Below are positions 41,747-49,720 of a stretch of DNA of 64,000 bases, in pieces (position 1 is the stretch's first letter; the number at the start of each line of letters is the position of its first letter). The position numbers and the translations under genes were made by a program. The notes beneath the pieces are model-generated. The model was not told the origin of the DNA, searched no databases, and saw only the letters and a list, made by a program, of their open reading frames with translations. Source of the DNA: an uncultured Stenotrophomonas sp. (GTDB taxonomy: Bacteria; Pseudomonadota; Gammaproteobacteria; Xanthomonadales; Xanthomonadaceae); assembly GCF_945952405.1 (NCBI RefSeq), contig NZ_CAMFIA010000020.1, positions 1 to 64,000 of the forward strand, in the 5' to 3' direction.

Positions 41747-42133
41747 ATGCGTGGCAAGACGATCGGGGACCAGGAACTGGCCCTGCTGCAGTACATCGAT
41801 GAACATGCGCCGGCCACTGTCGGCGAGGTCGCCAGTGGCTACGCCGAGCCCCGTGGGCTGGCCCGCTCCACCGTGCTGACGATGATGGAGCGGCTGCGGG
41901 CGAAGGGGTATCTTCAGCGCCAGCAGCAGGACGGCGTCTACCGCTACCAGGCCACCCGTGGCCCGGAAAGCGTGCTGCAGGGCGCTGTGGCCCAGTTCGT
42001 CGACAACACCCTGCAGGGGTCGGTGTCGCCGTTCGTGGCCTACCTGTCGCAGCGCCAGCAGGTCAGCGACAACGAGCTGGCCGAACTGGAAGCGCTGGTC
42101 GCCCAACTCCAATCGCGTCGCCACGAGGGCTGA
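41747..42133 (+). CDS. BlaI/MecI-family transcriptional repressor
   Basis: 128 aa from the ATG at 41747 with GGGAG upstream. Winged-helix DNA-binding domain (about 1-75: ELALLQYIDEHAPATVGEVA, RSTVLTMMERLRAKGYLQR) and a C-terminal dimerisation part (QFVDNTLQGSVSPFVAYLSQRQQVSDNELAELEALV). It probably represses its own operon and perhaps the divergent serine hydrolase, and would be released by cleavage triggered by the M56 protein encoded three bases downstream. Confidence 0.9.
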   Translation: MRGKTIGDQELALLQYIDEHAPATVGEVASGYAEPRGLARSTVLTMMERLRAKGYLQRQQQDGVYRYQATRGPESVLQGAVAQFVDNTLQGSVSPFVAYLSQRQQVSDNELAELEALVAQLQSRRHEG

Positions 42134-42136
42134 GCC

Positions 42137-44122
42137 ATGGACACCACGATGCTGATCCCGATGCTGGAACGGCTGGGCTGGACCAGCCTGCAGACCGTGC
42201 TGCTGGTGGCGCTGGTGTACGGGGCGTGCCGCGCGCTGCCGTCACTGTCGGCGGCGACACGTTGCCGCCTGTGGTGGCTGGTCTCGCTGCAGGCCGTACT
42301 GGGCCTGTTCTGGAGTCAGCCGTTGCAGCTGGCCTGGCTGCCGGCGCCGCAGGCGGTGGCGATGACCACCACCGAAGTGATGACCGAGATGGCCCATCCG
42401 CTGGCCGTGGACGCCTCGGCGCCGCTGCTGGTGGCGATGCCGATGCCTGCGGCCGACGTGCCGCCGGTGGCCTGGTGGGCGGTCGCGCTGGCCGCGCTGT
42501 GGTTGTCCGGCGTGCTGGTGATGGCAGTGCGCACCTTCGGTGAGTGGCGGCGTTGCCGCGCGCTGCTGGCCGCCTCTTATCCCTGCGAGGACCAGGCGCT
42601 GGTGCAGGCGCTGCAGCTGGCCTCGGATGCGCACGGCGTGCGCCCGGTGCCGCGCCTGTGGATGAGCGCGCAGGTGGACGCACCACAGCTGGTCGGGCCG
42701 TTCCGCCCGGTGCTGCTGCTGCCGGCCGGCGACAACGCCCTGCAGGGTGATGCGCTGGACCTGGCGCTGACCCATGAACTGCAGCACCTGCAGCGGCGTG
42801 ACCTGCAGTGGGGCCTGCTGCCGGCACTGGCGCAGCACCTGTTCTTCTTCCATCCGTTGCTGCGCCTGTCGGTGCGCGAATACGCACAGGCCCGCGAGGA
42901 AGCGGTGGATGCGGCGGTGGTTGGCCAGCATGGTGCCAGCCGCCAGGCCTATGGCCGCCTGCTGCTGCAGCTGGGCGTGGCACCGCAGCCGCACCTGGGC
43001 GTGGCCAGTGCCGCGCCGGATACCACCAGCCTCAAGCGTCGCCTGCTTTCACTGCAGCCGCGCCGGGCCTGCCCGCGCATCCTGGCGATGGCGCTGACCG
43101 CCGTGATCGTGGTGGTGGGCGTGGCACCGATGCGTCTGGTCGCTGCGCCGGTGCCGCCGGCTCCGCCCGCGCCTCCGGCGGCACCGAAGGCCGCGCTGCC
43201 GCCGCCTGCTCCGAAGGCCCCCCCGGCGCCTGCGCTGTCCGCACGGGTTCCGGCGGTGCCGGTTGCCCCTGCGGCGCCGGCCGAACCGGCCGACGCCGAG
43301 GAACCGGCCGGTCCCGATGAGGCCGATGTGGCCGCCTTCGACGATGCCAGCGATAGCGACGAGCCGCACCACAGCACCACGACCTCCACCACGTCCATCA
43401 CCACCTATGGCCAGCTGGACCTGGGCAAGTCGCCCAGCCAGGCGTTCGTGCTGGTCGATGGTGATTCGGCCTTCGCCAATGGCGGCATGGACGACGTGAC
43501 GCTGGCGCGCAAGCAGCTCGGCAAGGGTCCGGCACTGTGGTTCCGCCAGGGCGACAAGCGCTACGTGGTGCGTGACCCGATGTTGATCCAGCGCCTGCAG
43601 CGCGCCTACAGCGTTGCGGCCGATCTGGGCCGCCAGCAGGGTGAACTGGGCCAGCAGCAGAGTGCGCTGGGTCGCCAGCAGGGCGAGCTGGGCAAGCAGA
43701 TGGGCGAGATGGGCCGCCTGCAGGGTGAGGAGGCGCAGCGTATCGCGCTGGTCGCCGCCGAGGCCGCACGCAGCGCGATGGCCGCGCACGACATCAATCG
43801 CGAGGCCGCTGCGGAAGCGGCGAAGGCGGCGCGCGGTGCGAGCAGTGACGCTGCCGTTGCCCGCGAGGCTGCCCGTGAGGCCGCCGCCGAGGCGCGGCGT
43901 GCGATACAGGAGGCCCGCTCCGAGGCCGCGCGGTCCAGCCGCAGTGCTGATATCAACCGGCTGGCAAAGGAGCAGGCTGAACTGGCCCGCCGCCAGGCCG
44001 CACTGGGAAGCCAGCAGGCGGCGCTGGGCGAGCGCCAGGCACGCGTGCATGCACAGACCTCGGAGCAGACGCTGCAGGTGATCGCGCGCGCACTGGCCAG
44101 CGGCAAGGCCGAGCGGCTCTGA
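42137..44122 (+). CDS. M56 (BlaR1-like) membrane metallopeptidase with atypical C-terminal sensor
   Basis: 661 aa. Membrane helices near residues 15-35, 45-60 and 110-135 flank the cytoplasmic M56 domain with the zinc motif THELQHLQRRD (His about 213). A fourth helix (LAMALTAVIVVVGVAPMRLV) leads to a proline/alanine linker (about 335-410), a small domain (SPSQAFVLVDGDSAFANG, WFRQGDKRYVVRDPML) and then helical repeats (GRQQGELGQQQSALG). A true BlaR1 ends in a penicillin-binding domain with SXXK; none is present, so the signal sensed is not evident. Co-transcribed with the BlaI-type repressor. Confidence 0.85.
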   Translation: MDTTMLIPMLERLGWTSLQTVLLVALVYGACRALPSLSAATRCRLWWLVSLQAVLGLFWSQPLQLAWLPAPQAVAMTTTEVMTEMAHPLAVDASAPLLVAMPMPAADVPPVAWWAVALAALWLSGVLVMAVRTFGEWRRCRALLAASYPCEDQALVQALQLASDAHGVRPVPRLWMSAQVDAPQLVGPFRPVLLLPAGDNALQGDALDLALTHELQHLQRRDLQWGLLPALAQHLFFFHPLLRLSVREYAQAREEAVDAAVVGQHGASRQAYGRLLLQLGVAPQPHLGVASAAPDTTSLKRRLLSLQPRRACPRILAMALTAVIVVVGVAPMRLVAAPVPPAPPAPPAAPKAALPPPAPKAPPAPALSARVPAVPVAPAAPAEPADAEEPAGPDEADVAAFDDASDSDEPHHSTTTSTTSITTYGQLDLGKSPSQAFVLVDGDSAFANGGMDDVTLARKQLGKGPALWFRQGDKRYVVRDPMLIQRLQRAYSVAADLGRQQGELGQQQSALGRQQGELGKQMGEMGRLQGEEAQRIALVAAEAARSAMAAHDINREAAAEAAKAARGASSDAAVAREAAREAAAEARRAIQEARSEAARSSRSADINRLAKEQAELARRQAALGSQQAALGERQARVHAQTSEQTLQVIARALASGKAERL

Positions 44123-44125
44123 GCG

Positions 44126-44176
44126 GTAGTGCCGGCCGTTGGCCGGCAAGGTGGGGTGCCGGCCAGCGGCCGGCAC
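44126..44176. repeat. inverted pair of SMAG/REP palindromes
   Basis: GTAG-TGCCGGCC-GTT-GGCCGGCA (44126-44148) and an oppositely oriented GTGCCGGCC-AGC-GGCCGGCAC (44156-44176) sit back to back, between the convergent M56 and I78-type genes. Confidence 0.85.
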
Positions 44177-44189
44177 TCCCCCGGGTCGA

Positions 44190-44507
44190 TCAACCGCAGC
44201 TGGCGCGTTCGATCCGGTTCTGCGCATCCACCTGCACGGTCACCCGGTCCTGGCGGAAGTCCATGGTCACCGCCATGCCCGGCTTGACCACCCGCGCGTT
44301 GCGCGCGCCACTGGCAGCGACCAGCTGCTTCACGGTGGCCTCGTCCGCCGGCTTGCCGGTGAACGCCTCGAGCGTGTCCGGCCGGCACTCATGCGCAGCT
44401 TCGGCCGCTGCGGGCGGCGGCGTGGACGCATCGGCCGTGCTGCTGCCGGCATGGCTGCACGCGGCCAGCGGAAGAATGCCGAGCAGGATCAGGGGGGACA
44501 GGCGCAT
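44190..44507 (-). CDS. I78-family peptidase inhibitor lipoprotein 3
   Basis: 105 aa. Lipobox LAAC, Ala/Pro linker, then ECRPDTLEAFTGKPADEATVKQLVAASGA and ARVVKPGMAVTMDFRQDRVTVQVDAQNRIERASCG, the full I78 pattern with both cysteines. It is the best match to the family of the three in the window. Confidence 0.88.
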   Translation of the reverse strand: MRLSPLILLGILPLAACSHAGSSTADASTPPPAAAEAAHECRPDTLEAFTGKPADEATVKQLVAASGARNARVVKPGMAVTMDFRQDRVTVQVDAQNRIERASCG

Positions 44508-44584
44508 TGTTGGGCTCCAGGCGTGGATGAGCGGGCAGTGTTACCGCCCTTTCCGTCAGGATGTGTCAACGCGGCTCACGGCCG

Positions 44585-45607
44585 CTACTGCCCGACCAGC
44601 GCCAGGGTCTCGCGCTCACGCTGTTCCTCCTGCACCAGCCGTTGCAGCAGCAGGGCCAGCGTCACCACGTCCTGGTGGTTGTGGTCGGCAACCCGTCGCA
44701 GGTTGATCGCGTCACCACCGCGCAGGAAGCGCAGCCACGCGCCCGGTGCTTCCGAGCCTGGCAGGTCATCCTCGCGCACCACGCGCAGCAGCTGGCGTTC
44801 GATGGTGGACAGCTTGCAGTTCTCCCAGCTGCCGCGATAGCGGCGGCGGGTGGGATAGAGCAGGTCCACATGGTCCCGTGGGCTGATCGGGTCGGGCTGG
44901 CGCGCCAGCCGGTAGCGTGTCTTCAGCAGGGGCGCGTCGTAGCTGCGGCCGTTGTAGCTGCAGAACACGGTGCTGGGCCGCAACCAGCTGGCGAAGGTCG
45001 CCAGCATCGCGTCCTCTGCGGCCATCGTCGAGATCAGCAGCTGGCGGATGCGCAGGCCTTCGCCGCGTTGCGGGCAGGCATGCCAGTCCGCAGCGCCGAT
45101 CATGAAGGCGCGGGTGCCGGTGCCGCCGGCCAGGCCGGTGGTCTCGGTATCGAAGAACAGCAGGTCACCTGCGCTCACCTGCTCGTTCTCGCGCCGGGCG
45201 AAGGCGAGCGACAGCGGTGCCACTGGAATCGGCTGTGGCTGCAGCGACTCGATCAGGAACAGGCCGGGTGCGATCTCCTCACCCGGCAGCTGGCGATCGC
45301 GTGCACTGGCGCGTACCGGCGTCGCCTCACCACGACTGCGCAGGCCGAGCAGGCGATGCAGGCTGCCCACTTCCGGACGGCGCAGCGTTGCGGGGGCCGC
45401 GGTGGGGGCTGCGGTGCCGGTCGGCTTGTGGCGGATTTCCTGTTCGACCCAGGCGAATACCGAACGCTCGGCGGGCGGTTGCCGCGCATCGTTGGCGGCC
45501 ACCGGAGCCGGCGGCGTGGCGGGCGGCTCCGGCGCTGCCGGCGTGACCGCCTTGGCGTCGCCGGCCTGCCTGCGCAGCAGGCGCAGCTTGTCCAGGCTCA
45601 GGCTCAC
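44585..45607 (-). CDS. RNase H-like exonuclease, YprB/MrfB-type
   Basis: 340 aa; its GTG start overlaps the helicase stop (GTGA). After a proline/alanine-rich first 70 residues, the catalytic domain opens with DLLFFDTETTGLAGGTGTRAF (DXE of the DEDD nucleases) and continues with VFCSYNGRSYDAPLLKTR and DVVTLALLL. This is the ribonuclease H-like domain of YprB/MrfB. In Bacillus subtilis MrfB is the exonuclease partner of helicase MrfA in repair of mitomycin C damage. The arrangement here, helicase first and nuclease overlapping, fits the same pair. Confidence 0.85.
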   Translation of the reverse strand: MSLSLDKLRLLRRQAGDAKAVTPAAPEPPATPPAPVAANDARQPPAERSVFAWVEQEIRHKPTGTAAPTAAPATLRRPEVGSLHRLLGLRSRGEATPVRASARDRQLPGEEIAPGLFLIESLQPQPIPVAPLSLAFARRENEQVSAGDLLFFDTETTGLAGGTGTRAFMIGAADWHACPQRGEGLRIRQLLISTMAAEDAMLATFASWLRPSTVFCSYNGRSYDAPLLKTRYRLARQPDPISPRDHVDLLYPTRRRYRGSWENCKLSTIERQLLRVVREDDLPGSEAPGAWLRFLRGGDAINLRRVADHNHQDVVTLALLLQRLVQEEQRERETLALVGQ

Positions 45608-48093
45608 GGTGCCAGCAGCTCCATCGGCTCGCGTGGGGTCACCACCACGTCGGGGACGTGCTGGCAGGCGTCGGCATCGAACAGGTCGAGCACGCGCAGT
45701 GCCAACGCACGCGGCGAGGTCTCATCCTGTTCCTGCGCGGCCAGTACCGGGCCCACGCAGGCCGGGCAGCCGGCCTTGCAGTCGCAGCGCTGCACCAGCT
45801 CGCGCGCGCGCTGCACCAGTTCGGCCTGGCGTTGCCACAGCGGTTCGCTGAGGCCGACGCCGCCGGGGAAGTTGTCGTACAGGTACACGGTCGGCACGAA
45901 TTCCTGCAGCAGCTCCACCACGCCGGGGTCGCCATTGCTGCCGCGCAGCTGGCCACGGCCGCTCTGGTCGGCGATGGCGAACCACGCGCCATCCCCGTTG
46001 CCGACCGATTTCTGCAGGTCGCGGGCGTCGGCCATCACCGCCACGGTGGCGACGATGTGCAGTGCATAGGCGGCACCGAGGAAGCCATCCAGGGCGTCCT
46101 GCCTGCTGGCGAACGCGCGCAGCAACAGGGCCTGCGGCAGCTGCCACCACACCGCGGTGGTATGCAGCTCCTGATCGGGCAGGTTGACCGGGCCGTAGCC
46201 GATGTTCTCGTGGGTGTAGTAGCGGATCTTCTTGTAGCCGGCGACGCGGCGCACCACGTGCACCTCGCCGTGGTGCGAATCGCCGCGGCCGGCCACGCCG
46301 CCATCGAAGCGGTCCAGCACCTTGAGCTTGGTGAAGTCGATGCTGTCGGTGTAGTAGTCGACATGGGTGCGGGTGACGTAGGCCTTGCGACCCTCCCAGT
46401 CCAGCGTTTCCACCTGGTACGGCGTGGACTGCACCATGTGGATGGCGCCTTCGTACAGGGTGAGCGCGGCAGCGGAGTAATCGACTTCGGCGATGATCTG
46501 CTGGCGGCCATCACTGCGGTCGACCACCACGAAGTTGCCATCGGCCACTGCACGCAGGCTGACCGCGTTGGCCGGGTAGCTGTCGGCGATCCACTCCCAG
46601 CGCTCGCCTTCGCGGTGGATCACCTCGGTTTCCGCCAGCGCTTCCAGGAACACTTCCGGATCGATCGGGCCGAAACCATCGCCGACCCGGAACGGCAGCT
46701 CGAATGCCGCGCAGCGGATGTGGTCGAACAGGATCAGCGGCTGGTCGGGTGCGATGCGCGCATGTTCGGGCGAGGCTTCGGCGAAGAAGTCCGGATGGCG
46801 CACCACGTACTGGTCCAGCGGCTGCGAGCTGGCCACCATCACCCCCAGTGCCGGCTGCTGGCGGCGGCCAGCGCGGCCGAAACGCTGCCAGGTGGCGGCC
46901 ACGCTGCCGGGATAGCCGTTGAGGATCACCACGTCCAGGCTGCCGATGTCCACGCCCAGCTCCAGCGCCGAGGTGCTGACGATGCCGTCGATGCTGCCGG
47001 CACGCATCGCGCGCTCGGTCTCGCGGCGTTCGGTGGGCAGGTAACCGCCACGATAGGCACGGATCCGCGGCGGCTTGCGCGGATCGTGGTCGAAGATGTC
47101 CTTCAGGTACTTGGTCAGCACTTCGACCATCAACCGGGTCTGTGCGAACACCAGGGTCTTCAGCCCGGACTTGATCGCGATGCGCGCGATGCGGTTGCTC
47201 TGCGAGCGTGCCGAGGCGCGCAGGCCCAGGTCCGGGTTGATCACCGGCGGGTTCCACAGCAGCACCTGCTTCGGGCCGCTGGGCGCGCCGGACTCGGTGA
47301 TGGCGGTGACCGGCGCCTCGATGAGCGCCTCGGCATGTGCCTGCGGGTTGCCGATGGTGGCCGAGCACAGGATGAACTGCGGTTGCACGCCGTAGAACGC
47401 GCAGATGCGCTTGAGCCGGCGCAGCACGTTGGTGACGTGGCTGCCGAACACGCCGCGGTAGGTGTGCACCTCGTCGATGACGATGTAGCGCAGGTTCTCG
47501 AAGAACTGCGCCCACTTGGTGTGATGCGGCAGGATGGCCTGGTGCAGCATGTCCGGGTTGGAGACCACGATGTCGCCGTGCAGGCGGATCGCCTGGCGTG
47601 CATCACCGGGGGTGTCGCCGTCGAAGGTGAAGGCCCTCACCCCGAGGTCGCCGGCACGGTTGAGCTCCAGCAGCTCCGCCACCTGGTCCTGGGCCAGCGC
47701 CTTGGTCGGGAACAGGTACAGCGCCTTGGCCTTGTCCTGCATGGCCGCACTGACCACCGGCAGGGTGTAGCACAGTGACTTGCCGCTGGCGGTGGGGGTG
47801 ACGATGGCGACGTGCTCGCCGCGCTGGCTGGCTTCCCAGGCCTCGGCCTGGTGGCTGTACAGCTGCTCGATGCCACGCGCCTTCAGTGCCGCGGCCAGCG
47901 CCGGCGGTACCGAGTCGGGCAGCGGCGCGTAGCGGCCCTCACGGCCGGGAATGGCGAAGCTGCCGGTGATGCGGTCCTGGTAGCGGCGCTGCAGGCGTGC
48001 GCTGAGCAGGGCGCCGTCGCGGGCCGGCAGGCCATCGCGGGTGGCGAGCTTCTGCTCCGCATCGGCGGTGCGCTTGGCGAGTTCGTAGGCCAT
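45604..48093 (-). CDS. DEAD/DEAH-box helicase, YprA/MrfA-type
   Basis: 829 aa. Helicase motifs: TPTASGKS (Walker A), DEVHTYRG (DEVH), SATIGNP (III), STSALELGVDIG (V) and QRFGRAGRR (VI). The C-terminal DUF1998-type domain ends in a four-cysteine cluster, CDCKAGCPACVGP, as in MrfA, which binds zinc. It overlaps the exonuclease gene, forming a two-gene DNA-repair unit by analogy with B. subtilis mrfAB. SOS-type control cannot be read from the sequence I see. Confidence 0.9.
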   Translation of the reverse strand: MAYELAKRTADAEQKLATRDGLPARDGALLSARLQRRYQDRITGSFAIPGREGRYAPLPDSVPPALAAALKARGIEQLYSHQAEAWEASQRGEHVAIVTPTASGKSLCYTLPVVSAAMQDKAKALYLFPTKALAQDQVAELLELNRAGDLGVRAFTFDGDTPGDARQAIRLHGDIVVSNPDMLHQAILPHHTKWAQFFENLRYIVIDEVHTYRGVFGSHVTNVLRRLKRICAFYGVQPQFILCSATIGNPQAHAEALIEAPVTAITESGAPSGPKQVLLWNPPVINPDLGLRASARSQSNRIARIAIKSGLKTLVFAQTRLMVEVLTKYLKDIFDHDPRKPPRIRAYRGGYLPTERRETERAMRAGSIDGIVSTSALELGVDIGSLDVVILNGYPGSVAATWQRFGRAGRRQQPALGVMVASSQPLDQYVVRHPDFFAEASPEHARIAPDQPLILFDHIRCAAFELPFRVGDGFGPIDPEVFLEALAETEVIHREGERWEWIADSYPANAVSLRAVADGNFVVVDRSDGRQQIIAEVDYSAAALTLYEGAIHMVQSTPYQVETLDWEGRKAYVTRTHVDYYTDSIDFTKLKVLDRFDGGVAGRGDSHHGEVHVVRRVAGYKKIRYYTHENIGYGPVNLPDQELHTTAVWWQLPQALLLRAFASRQDALDGFLGAAYALHIVATVAVMADARDLQKSVGNGDGAWFAIADQSGRGQLRGSNGDPGVVELLQEFVPTVYLYDNFPGGVGLSEPLWQRQAELVQRARELVQRCDCKAGCPACVGPVLAAQEQDETSPRALALRVLDLFDADACQHVPDVVVTPREPMELLAP

Positions 48094-48311
48094 GGAGGGT
48101 GGAGCCGGGACGTTTTACGAGGGGTGACATGGCACCACACTCAGGTCTCAGGATGTGAGACACGGCGCTGGGATGGAGTGAACCGTTCAGTGCGGTTGCA
48201 CCGATCGCAGGCGCGGTTGTTGCGCCCGGCGCTGAACAACCCACCGCCGCCGCAACGAAATCTGAAGCCGGCTTCCGTATCCTCAGGCGCTGGACGCAAC
48301 CAACAGGGTGG

Positions 48312-48833
48312 ATGGCGGTGGCACGACGTGGAACGCAGGGAGCATTCCTGGCCGGCCTGTTGCTGGCCGGCATCGCGCAGGCGCAGCAGACCGCGCCGGT
48401 GGCTGGGGCCGATCCCGCCCCGGCGCCTCCTGCGCAGCTGCCGGCGGCCACGCCGGCACCGGTGTCGACGAGCCTGCCGCAGGACAACGTGACCACGCTG
48501 GGGGAAGTGCGTGCGCTGAAGCCCGAAGACGATCAGCCGCTGGACCTGTACCGCTTCAAGAACCCGGTGAAGTTCGGCGACAACCGCTTCAGCCGTGACT
48601 GGCGCGAGCCGCCGTCGCCGGAGCAGGTCAGCCTGAGTGGCGGCTACATCATGATGGGCGTGGTCAAGGGCGTGATGGCGGCGGGCAGGGGCCTGAACAA
48701 GCTCACCGGTGGGCCGGACCAGATCCAGTCTGCGGTTGCGCGGCCGCCGCCGGAGCTCAGCGCCGAACAACAGCAGCGTGCGCTGCGGTTCTGCCAGACG
48801 CAGGACGGGTGTGGTGCGCCGCCGGTGAAGTAG
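48312..48833 (+). CDS. secreted protein of unknown function
   Basis: 173 aa. Signal peptide (FLAGLLLAGIAQAQ), Ala/Pro-rich segment (about 25-55), then a short conserved-looking core, GEVRALKPEDDQPLDLYRFKNPVKFGDNRFSRDWREP, and a glycine/methionine-rich helix YIMMGVVKGVMAAGRGLNKLTGG. No domain recognised. It stands alone; the divergent neighbour is the MrfA-type helicase. Confidence 0.65.
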   Translation: MAVARRGTQGAFLAGLLLAGIAQAQQTAPVAGADPAPAPPAQLPAATPAPVSTSLPQDNVTTLGEVRALKPEDDQPLDLYRFKNPVKFGDNRFSRDWREPPSPEQVSLSGGYIMMGVVKGVMAAGRGLNKLTGGPDQIQSAVARPPPELSAEQQQRALRFCQTQDGCGAPPVK

Positions 48834-48872
48834 CCCGGTTATCCTGCCGGCTCCTTCACCGGTACCGTTGCC

Positions 48873-49550
48873 ATGTCCCTGCGATCGTTCTGCCTGCTGG
48901 CCGTGTTGCTGCCGGCGTCCGCCTTTGCTGCCGGCAGCGCGGGCGACGGCACCTGCCGCAATGGCGCGTTCCCGTCCGAACAGCGCCACTTCGCCCTGGC
49001 ACGGGTGGTCGATGCGCCGCGCCTGTACCTGCTGGGCGACATGGACGGCTGCCCGGCCAAGGGCGAGCCGGCCTGCCGCCAGCGCAGCTATGTGGTCAAC
49101 GGCGATACCGTGGTGACCGGCAGCGACCTGGGCCGCTATCGCTGCGCGTTCTTCCCGAACAAGGTGGGTGGCAGCGCCGGCTGGGTGGATAGCCGCAAGC
49201 TGCACCCCCTGCCGGTGGCGGTACCGTCGCTGCAGGACTGGGCGGGCCACTGGAAGGACGGCGACAACGGCCTGCGCATCACCGTGCAGGGCGGTCAGCT
49301 GCAGGTGGCGGGCGATGCCTACTGGCCCTCTGCCAATCCGACGCCGGAACAGCGCCCGTATGGACCGAACATCGGCCAGGTGGAGGCACGTGCGCTTCCG
49401 CGCGGCGCCGATGTCGAGTTCATCGAGGACACCTGCAGGGTGCGCGTGCACTCGCTGGGCGAGGTGCTGATCGTGGCCGACAACAGCGAATGTGGTGGCA
49501 TGAACGTGCGCTTCAACGGCGTGTACCGGCGCGCAGGCAGCCATCCGTAG
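48873..49550 (+). CDS. secreted protein of unknown function, cysteine-containing
   Basis: 225 aa with signal peptide LLPASAFA. The body has regularly spaced cysteines (GTCRNG, GCPAKGEPACRQRSY, RCAFFPN, TCRVRV, SECGGM), suggesting disulfides. The part SDLGRYRCAFFPN...GWVDSRKLHPL looks like an SH3-type beta barrel, followed by a second beta domain around DWAGHWKDGDNGLRI. The TAG stop codon is part of a SMAG/REP head (49547-49550). Confidence 0.65.
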   Translation: MSLRSFCLLAVLLPASAFAAGSAGDGTCRNGAFPSEQRHFALARVVDAPRLYLLGDMDGCPAKGEPACRQRSYVVNGDTVVTGSDLGRYRCAFFPNKVGGSAGWVDSRKLHPLPVAVPSLQDWAGHWKDGDNGLRITVQGGQLQVAGDAYWPSANPTPEQRPYGPNIGQVEARALPRGADVEFIEDTCRVRVHSLGEVLIVADNSECGGMNVRFNGVYRRAGSHP

Positions 49551-49569
49551 ATCCACGCCATGCGTGGAT
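49547..49569. repeat. GTAGATCCACGC SMAG/REP palindrome
   Basis: GTAG-ATCCACGC-CAT-GCGTGGAT, same subtype as at 12192. Its GTAG contains the stop codon of the preceding gene. Confidence 0.85.
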
Positions 49570-49584
49570 GATGCCTGCATGGTT

Positions 49585-49720
49585 GGGGTCAGAGCCCCTC
49601 GGTAGCGGCCGACCTTGGTCGGCGTGCCATGGATGGGGTCAGAGCCCTTTCGCAGGCGAAAGGGATCCGACCCCGTGATCCGACCCGGTGATCCGCGACC
49701 CGGTGATCCGACCCCGTGAT
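49585..49720. repeat. repeat mosaic: GGGGTCAGA-type element plus tandem GTGATCCGACCC
   Basis: A partial GGGGTCAGAGCCC (49585-49597), a GTAG-headed palindrome GGCCGACC/GGTCGGC (about 49602-49627), a full GGGGTCAGA-type inverted repeat (49635-49674), then about three and a half tandem units of GTGATCCGACCC with small variations (49675-49720). The last unit reaches the stop codon of the next minus-strand gene. Confidence 0.8.

Noticed and set aside
45658-47778. 706-codon plus-strand open frame over the MrfA-type helicase
   Set aside because: Antisense shadow; the helicase motifs lie on the minus strand.
49675-49720. Tandem GTGATCCGACCC units as a CRISPR array
   Set aside because: Units are about 13 bases with no spacers and no cas genes nearby.
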